NCBI GenBank assembly: GCA_021776755.1
Contig: JAJFFI010000210.1
Span: forward strand, 1 to 5,337
Length of the DNA: 5,337 bases
DNA from: Alphaproteobacteria bacterium
GTDB taxonomy: Bacteria > Pseudomonadota > Alphaproteobacteria > JAJFFI01
Direction: 5' to 3'
The notes below the pieces were generated by a model. The model did not search any database. It saw only the letters and a list, made by a program, of their open reading frames with translations, and was not told where the DNA came from. The position numbers and the translations under genes were made by a program. Of the stretch, positions 1 through 5,337 are shown in pieces; the first letter of the stretch is position 1, and each line of letters begins with the position of its first letter.

Positions 1-369
1 GAACACCCAGAAGATCTTCATTTGCTCGTCGCCGGTGTTGATGACCTCGTGCTGGCGATACCGGCCCAGCAGCATCATCGTGCCTTCCTCGAGCGCGTGT
101 TCCTCGCCGTCGAGCTTCGCGACACCGGTGCCGCGGTAGACGACCAGGACCTCGTCGTTCCGCTGATGCGCGTGCTCACGGATGCTGGCGCCGGGCTCCA
201 GCACCTGGATGCCGGTGGCAAAATGATTGTGCGGCGTATCCCACGGGCTGCTTTTCACGGTCGCATAGCCGCGCGACGGCATCGGCTGCCAGAAGGACTG
301 GCCGTCCTCCGGCGCAATGCATTTCAGCGGGCCAGGTTCTGGCTGTTTTCTTGCAGTATCGTCAGGCAT
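1..369 (-). CDS. Cupin-domain protein, C-terminus cut off by window edge
   Basis: The first 123 residues of a small single-domain cupin are visible; the frame is still open at base 1, so the C-terminus is missing. Cupin motif 1 is complete: G60, H66, H68, E73 and G80 fit G(X)5HXH(X)4E(X)6G. Motif 2 keeps its spacing, with G96, H107 and N111, but the usual P and G positions are G102 and Y104. H66, H68, E73 and H107 would form the metal site, so a metal-binding enzyme or sensor of the small bicupin-fold class is likely; the substrate cannot be told. No signal peptide is seen, so it is probably cytoplasmic. The ATG (367-369) overlaps the stop of the upstream hydrolase gene (ATGCCTGA, 8 bases). 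An AAGGA ribosome-binding site lies 8 bases before it, inside the hydrolase gene, so the two are very probably co-transcribed and translationally coupled. Fold call is firm; function unknown. Confidence 0.88.
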   Translation of the reverse strand, partial: MPDDTARKQPEPGPLKCIAPEDGQSFWQPMPSRGYATVKSSPWDTPHNHFATGIQVLEPGASIREHAHQRNDEVLVVYRGTGVAKLDGEEHALEEGTMMLLGRYRQHEVINTGDEQMKIFWVF

Positions 370-1159
370 TGGCGTGTTCCTTCAGAAAATCGAGTACCGC
401 GGCATTATAGGCATCCGGGACGGTGATTGGAGCAAAATGCCCGCCGGTCTCAAGTGCCACGAGCCGCGCATGAGGCAGCATCCCGGCGAGCGCCTCGGAA
501 TTGTAGAACGGCGTCACCTTGTCGTCTTTCGCGCAAACGATCAGCGACGGCATTTTCAGCCCCGAAAGATCCGTGCCCTCAAAGTCGCAGATCGCCTGGA
601 TGCGGGCAGCGAAAATATGCGGCGGCGGAAAGCTTGCGACCTGTTTTTTCTCCATCTCCAGCAATTCGTCCCAGCGCTCGTTCACGAACCACTCGGGATA
701 GAGGAAAGTCGCGTATTCCTCGATGAACGTCTGAACACCCGCCTGTTCCAGAATTTTCTTTCGCACCCCGAAGGCGCGCTTGAAATAGGTGTCCGACTTT
801 GGCCAGGTTGCGCTCAGCACCAACGTCGCGACCCGGTCCGGGTGCTGCGCCGCGATCAGCTGCCCCATCGCGCCGCCGGTGGAATGGCCGATGTAGTGCG
901 CGCGCTCGATCTTGAGCGCGTCCATCAGCCGCACCGCGTCGTCGGCCATCTGCTGCACGGAGTATTCGATCTCGGACTTGCTGCTTTGCCCGGTGCCGCG
1001 ATGGTCGTGGATGGTGACGGTAAAATGTTCGGCGAGCGGCGCCAACTGGTTTCCCCAGAACGCGCCCTGTCCGCCGAGCCCGGTCACCAGCATCAGCGGC
1101 GGGCCGGCACCATGGGTCTCGGCGTAAAGCTCGGCGTCTCCGATATCGACCATCGGCAT
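362..1159 (-). CDS. Alpha/beta hydrolase, RutD/PcaD-like
   Basis: A 265-residue alpha/beta-hydrolase-fold protein without signal peptide or membrane segment, so cytoplasmic. Numbered from this start: oxyanion-loop region with GLGG near residues 28-31, an RGTG motif at 54-57, nucleophile elbow GHSTGG with Ser93, acid Asp213 in a DDKVTP stretch, and base His241 in GGHF, so the catalytic triad looks complete. Length and the FLYP segment of the cap region (about 152-155) resemble RutD (aminoacrylate hydrolase of the Rut pyrimidine pathway) and enol-lactonases such as PcaD, but no other rut or pca gene is in view, so the substrate is open: an ester, lactone, or C-C/C-N bond. Start choice: an ATG at 1168 lies three codons upstream, but the AGGAG motif touches that codon directly; the ATG at 1159 has 9-base spacing and is preferred. 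The gene is first in a leftward pair with the cupin, divergent from the racemase-TRAP genes. Fold certain, substrate uncertain. Confidence 0.92.
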   Translation of the reverse strand: MPMVDIGDAELYAETHGAGPPLMLVTGLGGQGAFWGNQLAPLAEHFTVTIHDHRGTGQSSKSEIEYSVQQMADDAVRLMDALKIERAHYIGHSTGGAMGQLIAAQHPDRVATLVLSATWPKSDTYFKRAFGVRKKILEQAGVQTFIEEYATFLYPEWFVNERWDELLEMEKKQVASFPPPHIFAARIQAICDFEGTDLSGLKMPSLIVCAKDDKVTPFYNSEALAGMLPHARLVALETGGHFAPITVPDAYNAAVLDFLKEHANA

Positions 1160-1226
1160 GGAAAGCATCTCCTGCTATTGCTGCCAAAATCTAGCATGGG
1201 AACCCGCGCCCGCATAAGGTTGCAGG
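1160..1226. promoter_or_regulatory. Divergent intergenic region, probable promoters and operator
   Basis: This short region separates the leftward hydrolase-cupin pair from the rightward racemase-TRAP genes, so it must hold the leftward promoter and probably the rightward one. A possible minus-strand -10 (TAGATT, complement of 1188-1193) is placed to give a leader of about 20 bases before the hydrolase start; its -35 is poor. On the plus strand CATAAG at 1213-1218 is a weak -10 candidate. An inverted repeat TGCTA (1173-1177) / TAGCA (1192-1196), with 14 bases between, overlaps the leftward -10 and could be an operator. Ribosome-binding sites are visible at both edges: AGGAG on the minus strand near 1169-1173, and AAGG at 1216-1219 on the plus strand, 7 bases before the racemase ATG. 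Promoter assignments are by eye and weak. Confidence 0.4.
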
Positions 1227-1913
1227 ATGGATCCTGTGATCGGCATTCTCATGCTCGAAACCGGCTTTCCGCGCCCCGTGGGGGACGTGGGCAATCCGGT
1301 GAGCTGGGATCTGCCGGTGATCTACCGCGCCGTCCCGGCCGCAACGGTTGCAACCGTCGTGCGGGCCGCGGGCGCCGGGCCGGGCGTGCGGGCGGGGCTG
1401 ATCGCCGCGATGCGCGCACTCGAGACTGACGGCGCCAGCATCATCACTACCGGCTGCGGCTTTCTCGGCACCCTGCAGGACGCGCTTTCAGGGGCTGCCA
1501 ACGTGCCGGTGATCACGAACACGCTTCAGGTCATTCCTGCGCTGCGTGAGGATACCGGCGGCCGCCCTATCGGCGTGCTGACGTTCGATTCCCGCAAGCT
1601 CTCGCCGGCCCATTTCGCCGGCGGCCATGGCCCGGACGTTGTCATTGAAGGTGTCGAGTCCGGCAGCGAGCTCTTCCCGGTGATCTCGGAGGACCGCGAA
1701 ATTCTGGATTCCGGCCGGGCCGAAGCCGATGTGCTGGCCGCCACCGGCCGGCTGCGGCACCGCGCCCCGGACCTCGCCGCCATTGTCATGGAGTGCACCA
1801 ATCTCGGGCCGTACCGCGCGGCCGTCGAGGCCCGCGCGGGCGTACCGGTCCACGACATCGTGTCGGTCGTCACGGCTGCTGCTAGGCAACTCTCCCTTGC
1901 AAAGCTAGACTGA
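1227..1913 (+). CDS. Aspartate/glutamate racemase-family protein
   Basis: A 228-residue cytoplasmic protein of the Asp/Glu/hydantoin racemase superfamily. The paired catalytic cysteines are both present: Cys77 in TTGCGF and Cys190 in MECTN, the latter at the position where the family has C-T-N. The N-terminus (GILMLETGFPRPVGD, residues 6-20) is the first strand and substrate loop; NVPVITN at about 92-98 is another conserved strand. Two cysteines imply two-base cofactor-independent racemisation or a cis-trans isomerase reaction of the maleate isomerase kind; arylmalonate decarboxylases of this fold keep only one. The substrate (amino acid, hydantoin, or other alpha-substituted acid) cannot be read from the sequence. 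Start: ATG with AAGG 7 bases upstream. It precedes dctP by 58 bases in the same direction, which suggests it acts on the compound the TRAP system imports. Family certain, specific activity unknown. Confidence 0.92.
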   Translation: MDPVIGILMLETGFPRPVGDVGNPVSWDLPVIYRAVPAATVATVVRAAGAGPGVRAGLIAAMRALETDGASIITTGCGFLGTLQDALSGAANVPVITNTLQVIPALREDTGGRPIGVLTFDSRKLSPAHFAGGHGPDVVIEGVESGSELFPVISEDREILDSGRAEADVLAATGRLRHRAPDLAAIVMECTNLGPYRAAVEARAGVPVHDIVSVVTAAARQLSLAKLD

Positions 1914-1919
1914 TCTCAA

Positions 1920-1946
1920 CTGGCTGCGGGGTCCCTGCCAGCAGCC
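1920..1946 (+). promoter_or_regulatory. Hairpin-forming leader upstream of dctP
   Basis: The spacer between the racemase gene and dctP contains two overlapping inverted repeats. CTGGC (1920-1924) pairs with GCCAG (1937-1941), and GGCTGC (1922-1927) pairs with GCAGCC (1941-1946). They share bases, so only one can form at a time. No run of T follows, so it is not a standard intrinsic terminator. It could stabilise the 5' end of dctP mRNA or separate expression of the binding protein from the upstream gene, as TRAP binding proteins are often made in excess. Stems are short, and chance in GC-rich DNA is possible. Confidence 0.3.
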
Positions 1947-1959
1947 GCATAACTCCGAG

Positions 1960-1966
1960 GGAGGAG
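1960..1966 (+). promoter_or_regulatory. Strong ribosome-binding site of dctP
   Basis: GGAGGAG is a near-perfect Shine-Dalgarno sequence, 5 bases before the dctP ATG. It is by far the strongest in the window, consistent with the binding protein being needed in excess over the membrane subunits. It fixes the dctP start at 1972 rather than the in-frame ATG four codons later. Confidence 0.8.
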
Positions 1967-1971
1967 ACACC

Positions 1972-2955
1972 ATGACCGTTCGTATGACCGTGACCGCGCT
2001 TGCTGCGGTAGCCAGCCTGACGGCTGCCAGCACCTGCGCCTTCGCTGAAGAAAAATGGGACATGCCGCTGGCCTATTCGGCCACGAACTATCATTCCGAA
2101 AACGCGACGAAATTTGCCGAAGCCGTCACCGCGGCGACCGGCGGCAAGCTCAAGATCGTGACGCACCCGGGCGGCTCGCTGTTCAAGGGCGGTGAGATTT
2201 TCCGCGCGATCCGCACCGGGCAGGCGCCCATCGGCGAGCGCCTCGTCTCCGCCCTCGGCAACGAGGACCCGATCTTCGAGATCGACGCGCTGCCCTTCCT
2301 CGCGACCAGCTTCGAGGACGCAAAGAAGCTTTACAAGGCGTCGCGGCCGCGCATGGAAGAGGTGCTCGACGAGAAGGGCCTGAAGCTGCTCTACGCGGTG
2401 CCTTGGCCGCCCCAGGGGCTTTACTCGATCAAGCCGATCAAGGCCGCCGCCGACATGAAGGGCCTTGAATTTCGCGCCTACAACGCCGCGACCTCGCGGC
2501 TGGCCCAGCTCATGGGCGCGGTACCGGCCAAGATCGAGGCGGCCGAGCTCTCCCAGGCGTTCGCCACCGGCAAGGCCAAGAGCATGATTTCGTCCGGCTC
2601 AACCGGCTACGACCGCAAGATCTGGGAGCACGTAAAATACTGGTACGACGTCCAGGCCTGGCTGCCGAAGAACATGGTGATCGTGAACAAGGAAGCCTGG
2701 GGCAAGCTCGACGCGGCGACCCAGAAAATTGTCCTCGAGGAGTCCGCCAAGGCCGAGGACGCGGGCTGGGCCAAAGCCGAGGAGCTGGCCGACTGGTACA
2801 AAAAGAAGCTCGCGGAAAACGGCATGACCGTTGAAGGCCCGAGCGACCAGTTGAAGTCCGATTTCGAGGCCATCGGCACGACCATGACCGACGAGTGGCT
2901 GAAGAAGGCCGGCGACAAGGGCAAGGCCGTGGTTGACGCCTACAAGGCGATGTAG
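1972..2955 (+). CDS. dctP: TRAP transporter solute-binding protein, DctP family
   Basis: A 327-residue periplasmic substrate-binding subunit of a tripartite ATP-independent periplasmic (TRAP) transporter. It has a Sec signal peptide: basic start (MTVRM), hydrophobic core to about residue 21, and a likely cut after AFA (residue 25). The mature protein shows the DctP-family layout: Arg168 in GLEFRAY at the position that clamps a ligand carboxylate in most members, LGA-like MGAVPAK at 181-187, the AELSQAF helix at 191-197, and a conserved VNKEAW stretch at 238-243. The C-terminal half is Lys/Glu-rich helix, as is usual. Instead of the common G-x-V-D-G sequence after the AELSQAF helix it has GKAKSMISSG. 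Ligand is not predictable beyond probable carboxylate or similar anion. It has the strongest ribosome-binding site here and is followed after 2 bases by dctQ. Family call is firm. Confidence 0.96.
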   Translation: MTVRMTVTALAAVASLTAASTCAFAEEKWDMPLAYSATNYHSENATKFAEAVTAATGGKLKIVTHPGGSLFKGGEIFRAIRTGQAPIGERLVSALGNEDPIFEIDALPFLATSFEDAKKLYKASRPRMEEVLDEKGLKLLYAVPWPPQGLYSIKPIKAAADMKGLEFRAYNAATSRLAQLMGAVPAKIEAAELSQAFATGKAKSMISSGSTGYDRKIWEHVKYWYDVQAWLPKNMVIVNKEAWGKLDAATQKIVLEESAKAEDAGWAKAEELADWYKKKLAENGMTVEGPSDQLKSDFEAIGTTMTDEWLKKAGDKGKAVVDAYKAM

Positions 2956-2957
2956 GG

Positions 2958-3533
2958 ATGCCCGGGGGCGGACAGGCACGGGGTCCGGCGCCGACCCCGG
3001 CGCCTGCGCCTACCCTCGTCGAATATCTGCTCGAGCGGCTGTACGTCATATCCGGCTACCTTGCCGCGGGCTTCATGGTGCTGCTCGCGATCTGCATCAT
3101 GACGAGCATCGGCTCGGCCTGGGCCGGCGTCTATGTGCCGGGCATCACCGCCTATGCCGGCTACTGCATGGCGGCGTCCAGCTTCCTCGCGCTCGCTTAT
3201 ACCTTCCGCGACGAGGGCCACATCCGGGTTGGAATCGTGCTGTCGCGCCTGCACGGCCGCAGCCGCAAGCTGCTCGAACTCTGGTGCCTGGCGGTGGCCT
3301 CCGTGCTGACCGCATACCTCGCCTTCTATTCCATCAAGATGACCTGGGTCTCGTACAGGTTCGAAGAGAAGAGCGAAGGGGCGGACGCGACCCTGCTCTG
3401 GATCCCGCAGTCCGGTATGGCCATCGGCGCGACCATTCTCGCCATTGCGGTGGCGCACACCCTGGTGCGAACGGCGGCAACACCGTCCAGCGATCCGCTC
3501 TTCGAGAAAAAGATCGTGGACGTGCCCGAATGA
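2958..3533 (+). CDS. dctQ: TRAP transporter small permease subunit, DctQ family
   Basis: A 191-residue inner-membrane protein with four predicted membrane helices at about 29-52, 62-83, 106-128 and 150-172, the DctQ topology. The family signature after helix 2, FRDEGHIRV (residues 83-91), is present, and helix 4 begins with the usual WIP motif (148-150). The small subunit is needed for assembly and for coupling DctP to the DctM channel. The N-terminus is unusual: about 20 residues rich in Pro, Ala and Gly (APTPAPAPT at 11-19) before the first helix. The ATG follows the dctP stop by 2 bases; AAGG at 2944-2947 inside dctP may serve as ribosome-binding site, so translation is probably coupled. 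Its stop overlaps the ATG of a 14-codon frame that leads into dctM. Family call is firm. Confidence 0.94.
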   Translation: MPGGGQARGPAPTPAPAPTLVEYLLERLYVISGYLAAGFMVLLAICIMTSIGSAWAGVYVPGITAYAGYCMAASSFLALAYTFRDEGHIRVGIVLSRLHGRSRKLLELWCLAVASVLTAYLAFYSIKMTWVSYRFEEKSEGADATLLWIPQSGMAIGATILAIAVAHTLVRTAATPSSDPLFEKKIVDVPE

Positions 3534-3574
3534 CCGCCCCGATCGCGCGGCGCCGCGTCACCCCCGGGGCCTGA
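3530..3574 (+). CDS. Possible 14-codon coupling mini-ORF between dctQ and dctM
   Basis: An open frame encoding MTAPIARRRVTPGA. Its ATG overlaps the dctQ stop (ATGA, 3530-3533) and its TGA overlaps the dctM ATG (TGATG, 3572-3576), so it exactly fills the 40-base gap. No domain is expected at this length. If translated, its role would be to hand ribosomes from dctQ to dctM by stop-start reinitiation rather than to make a functional peptide. Its own ribosome-binding site is weak (GTGGA near 3516-3520). The double overlap is seen directly; translation is inferred, and chance juxtaposition is possible because both overlap types are common in compact operons. Confidence 0.3.
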   Translation: MTAPIARRRVTPGA

Positions 3575-4884
3575 TGGAAAATCTCGTCCTCACGCTCGTG
3601 TTCCTGGCCGTGCTGTTCTGGTTGCTCGGTTCGGGCATCTGGGTCGGCATCAGCCTGATCGGCGTCTCAATCGTCGGCATGTTCCTGTTCACCGACCGGC
3701 CCATCGGCGACGCCATGGTGACGACCATGTGGGGCAGCGCCTCGTCCTGGACGCTGACCGCGTTGCCGCTTTTCATCTGGATGGGCGAAATCCTGTTCCG
3801 CTCGAAGCTCTCGGAAAATCTCTTCAAGGGCCTCGCACCCTGGATGCAGTGGCTGCCGGGCGGGCTGCTTCATGTGAACATCGCCGGCTGCGCGCTTTTT
3901 GCCGCGATCTCGGGGTCCTCGGCGGCGACCGTGGTCACCGTCGGCAAGATGTCCATTCCGGAACTCCGCAAGCGCAAGTACCCGGAGCGGATGATCATCG
4001 GAACCCTGGCCGGCGCCGGCACGCTGGGGCTCTTGATCCCGCCATCGATCATCCTGATCATCTACGGCGTCACGGTAAATGTTTCGATCACCAAACTGTT
4101 CATGGCGGGCGTCATCCCCGGCATCCTGCTGGCGCTCCTGTTCATGAGCTATGTCGTTGTCTGGGGCCTGCTCAACCGCGCCGCGATGAACACCGAGCGG
4201 GTGAAATACGGCTTCGTCGGCATGATGCTGGCAAGTCTGCAGCTTGTCCCGGTCATGCTGCTGATCATCGCCGTGCTGGGCGTGATCTACCTGGGCTGGG
4301 CGACGGCGACCGAGGCCGCCGTATTCGGCGTCCTCGGCGCGCTGCTGCTGTCGGCGCTGCAGGGCTCGCTTACGCGGGCAACTTTCATGGAGGGCCTGCT
4401 GGGCGCGACCAAGACGTCGTCGATGATCGCGCTGATCCTCGTCGGCTCGACCTTCCTGTCGCTGGCCATGGGTTTCACCGGCCTGCCCCGGTCGCTGGCG
4501 GAGACCATCGGCAGCTGGCACCTCTCGCCCCTCGCCCTGATCGCGGCGCTGACCGTCTTCTACATCATCCTCGGCTGCTTCCTTGACGGCATTTCGGCGG
4601 TCGTGCTGACCATGGCGGTGATCGAGCCGCTGGTCCGCCAGGCGGGCTTCGACCTGATCTGGTTCGGCATCTACCTGGTGATCGTCGTCGAGATGGCGCA
4701 GATCACGCCGCCCATCGGCTTCAACCTCTTCGTGCTGCAAGGCATGACCGGGCGCGACATGGATTTCATCGCCCGCGCCGCCTTCCCGCTCTTCCTCATC
4801 CTGATCGTGTTCGTGGTGCTTGTGGGTCTCGTGCCCGAGATCGCCACCTTCCTGCCCGAGGCGATGAAAGAAAAACCAGGCTGA
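3574..4884 (+). CDS. dctM: TRAP transporter large permease subunit, DctM family
   Basis: A 436-residue inner-membrane protein, normal length for a stand-alone DctM, with about a dozen hydrophobic segments. DctM landmarks in order: ALPLFIWMGEIL (63-74), AISGSSAATVVTVG (111-124), TLAGAGTLGLLIPPS (144-158), ATATEAAVFG (243-252), GCFLDGISAV (334-343) and QITPPIGFN (376-384). It forms the ion-coupled translocation channel, taking substrate from DctP and working with DctQ; the ion is usually Na+. The reading frame is open upstream to an ATG at 3445, but that extension is Arg-rich, overlaps dctQ and does not look like a DctM N-terminus; the start at 3574 gives the typical N-terminal hydrophobic helix. 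The ribosome-binding site is weak (GGGG at 3566-3569, 4 bases away). The start overlaps the TGA of the mini-ORF, which suggests reinitiation. Family call is firm. Confidence 0.96.
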   Translation: MENLVLTLVFLAVLFWLLGSGIWVGISLIGVSIVGMFLFTDRPIGDAMVTTMWGSASSWTLTALPLFIWMGEILFRSKLSENLFKGLAPWMQWLPGGLLHVNIAGCALFAAISGSSAATVVTVGKMSIPELRKRKYPERMIIGTLAGAGTLGLLIPPSIILIIYGVTVNVSITKLFMAGVIPGILLALLFMSYVVVWGLLNRAAMNTERVKYGFVGMMLASLQLVPVMLLIIAVLGVIYLGWATATEAAVFGVLGALLLSALQGSLTRATFMEGLLGATKTSSMIALILVGSTFLSLAMGFTGLPRSLAETIGSWHLSPLALIAALTVFYIILGCFLDGISAVVLTMAVIEPLVRQAGFDLIWFGIYLVIVVEMAQITPPIGFNLFVLQGMTGRDMDFIARAAFPLFLILIVFVVLVGLVPEIATFLPEAMKEKPG

Positions 4885-4941
4885 CGCCAGCGCCGTTCCT
4901 TCCCGCTGGACCCCCGCATCCCTCGCTGCTAAACCCCGGCA

Positions 4942-5337
4942 ATGCTGCGCAAGACCTACGACTGGTGTATGCGGATGGCCGCCCACAAGAACGCGCTGGG
5001 CGTGCTTGCGCTGGTCTCCTTTGTGGAAAGCTCGTTCTTCCCGATCCCGGTCGATGCCCTGATCGTGCCGATGGCGCTGGCCGACCGAAGGCGTGCCTGG
5101 CTGGTGGGAGTCGTCGCCACGGTTTTCTCGGTCCTCGGCGGCATTTTCGGTTACGCGATCGGCTACTTTCTGTTCGACACGCTCGGCACCGGGATCCTCG
5201 AGTTCTACGGCGCGATGGAAAAGTTCGACGAGTTCCGCGACCTCTACAACGAGTGGGGCGCCTGGATCGTCGCCGGCGCCGGGCTGACACCCTTCCCCTA
5301 CAAGGTCATCACAATCGCCAGCGGCGTGACCGGGCTC
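4942..5337 (+). CDS. yqaA: YqaA/DedA-family membrane protein, C-terminus cut off by window edge
   Basis: The first 132 residues of an inner-membrane protein of the DedA/SNARE-associated superfamily, YqaA branch; the frame is open at the right edge and about a third is probably missing. Visible marks are the ESSFFPIP motif (29-36), with the conserved acidic residue and prolines of the re-entrant segment, a glycine-rich helix GGIFGYAIGYFLF (66-78), EWGAWIV (104-110), and TPFPYK (116-121), which takes the place of the arginine motif of classical DedA proteins. The superfamily is implicated in lipid-carrier recycling, membrane potential homeostasis and envelope stress; the exact role of this branch is unsettled. 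The start follows dctM by 57 bases. An in-frame TAA at 4930-4932 rules out a longer start, and no Shine-Dalgarno sequence is visible, so the transcript may be leaderless or have a very short leader. Probably not part of the transport module. Confidence 0.9.
   Translation, partial: MLRKTYDWCMRMAAHKNALGVLALVSFVESSFFPIPVDALIVPMALADRRRAWLVGVVATVFSVLGGIFGYAIGYFLFDTLGTGILEFYGAMEKFDEFRDLYNEWGAWIVAGAGLTPFPYKVITIASGVTGL

Noticed and set aside
22..426. Plus-strand open frame of 134 codons at the left edge
   Set aside because: It lies opposite the cupin, whose metal motif is a clear match, and has no domain or good start context.
317..1429. Plus-strand open frame of 370 codons opposite the hydrolase
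   Set aside because: Arg/His-rich without recognisable domains; it crosses the divergent promoter region and overlaps the start of the racemase gene. The minus-strand hydrolase has a full catalytic triad in order.
2036..2050. Possible lipoprotein signal at Cys22 of DctP
   Set aside because: The residues before the cysteine (AAST) do not fit a lipobox, and a standard AFA cleavage site follows at residue 25.
3445..3573. N-terminal extension of dctM by 43 codons
   Set aside because: The extension is Arg-rich, overlaps the end of dctQ out of frame and is absent from the family pattern; the ATG at 3574 precedes the expected first helix.
4885..4941. Terminator after dctM
   Set aside because: No convincing GC-rich stem followed by a T run is visible; only short chance complementarities.
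3667..4986. Long minus-strand open frame of 439 codons opposite dctM
   Set aside because: Its product is a low-complexity mix of Arg, Asp, His, Gln and Glu with no fold or motif. This is the usual antisense artefact of a GC-rich gene rich in hydrophobic codons, and dctM on the other strand is unmistakable.
1..5337. RNA genes, CRISPR arrays, insertion sequences, attachment sites
   Set aside because: No tRNA- or rRNA-like sequence, regularly spaced repeats, transposase gene or terminal inverted repeats were seen; nearly all bases are covered by ordinary genes.

Overview
The window is GC-rich, compact, bacterial coding sequence with third codon positions dominated by G and C. The gene families (separate DctP/DctQ/DctM TRAP subunits, a YqaA-type membrane protein ending in a TPFPYK motif, an Asp/Glu racemase-family enzyme) and the base composition fit an alphaproteobacterium. 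That placement is an inference from style and gene content, as no marker gene is present.

Layout. On the minus strand, reading leftward from about 1160, lie a RutD-like alpha/beta hydrolase (362-1159) and, overlapping its stop by 8 bases, a single-domain cupin (369 to the window edge, truncated at its C-terminus). A short divergent intergenic region (about 1160-1226) separates these from a plus-strand series: an Asp/Glu/hydantoin racemase-superfamily protein (1227-1913), then after a 58-base leader with a strong ribosome-binding site the TRAP transporter genes dctP (1972-2955), dctQ (2958-3533) and dctM (3574-4884). A YqaA/DedA-type membrane protein starts at 4942 and runs off the right edge.

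How it may work together. DctP captures a substrate in the periplasm, probably a carboxylate because the family's ligand-binding arginine is present. DctQ and DctM carry it across the inner membrane using an ion gradient. The adjacent racemase-family enzyme, and the divergently transcribed hydrolase and cupin, are plausible cytoplasmic steps acting on the imported compound. The substrate is not identifiable from the sequence, and no regulator gene lies inside the window. The YqaA-like gene has its own start context and is probably an unrelated neighbour.

Most notable detail: the 40 bases between dctQ and dctM hold a 14-codon open frame whose ATG overlaps the dctQ stop (ATGA) and whose TGA overlaps the dctM start (TGATG). 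It forms a stop-start bridge in front of a gene with a weak ribosome-binding site. The components otherwise belong to known families. I did not find a clearly new system.
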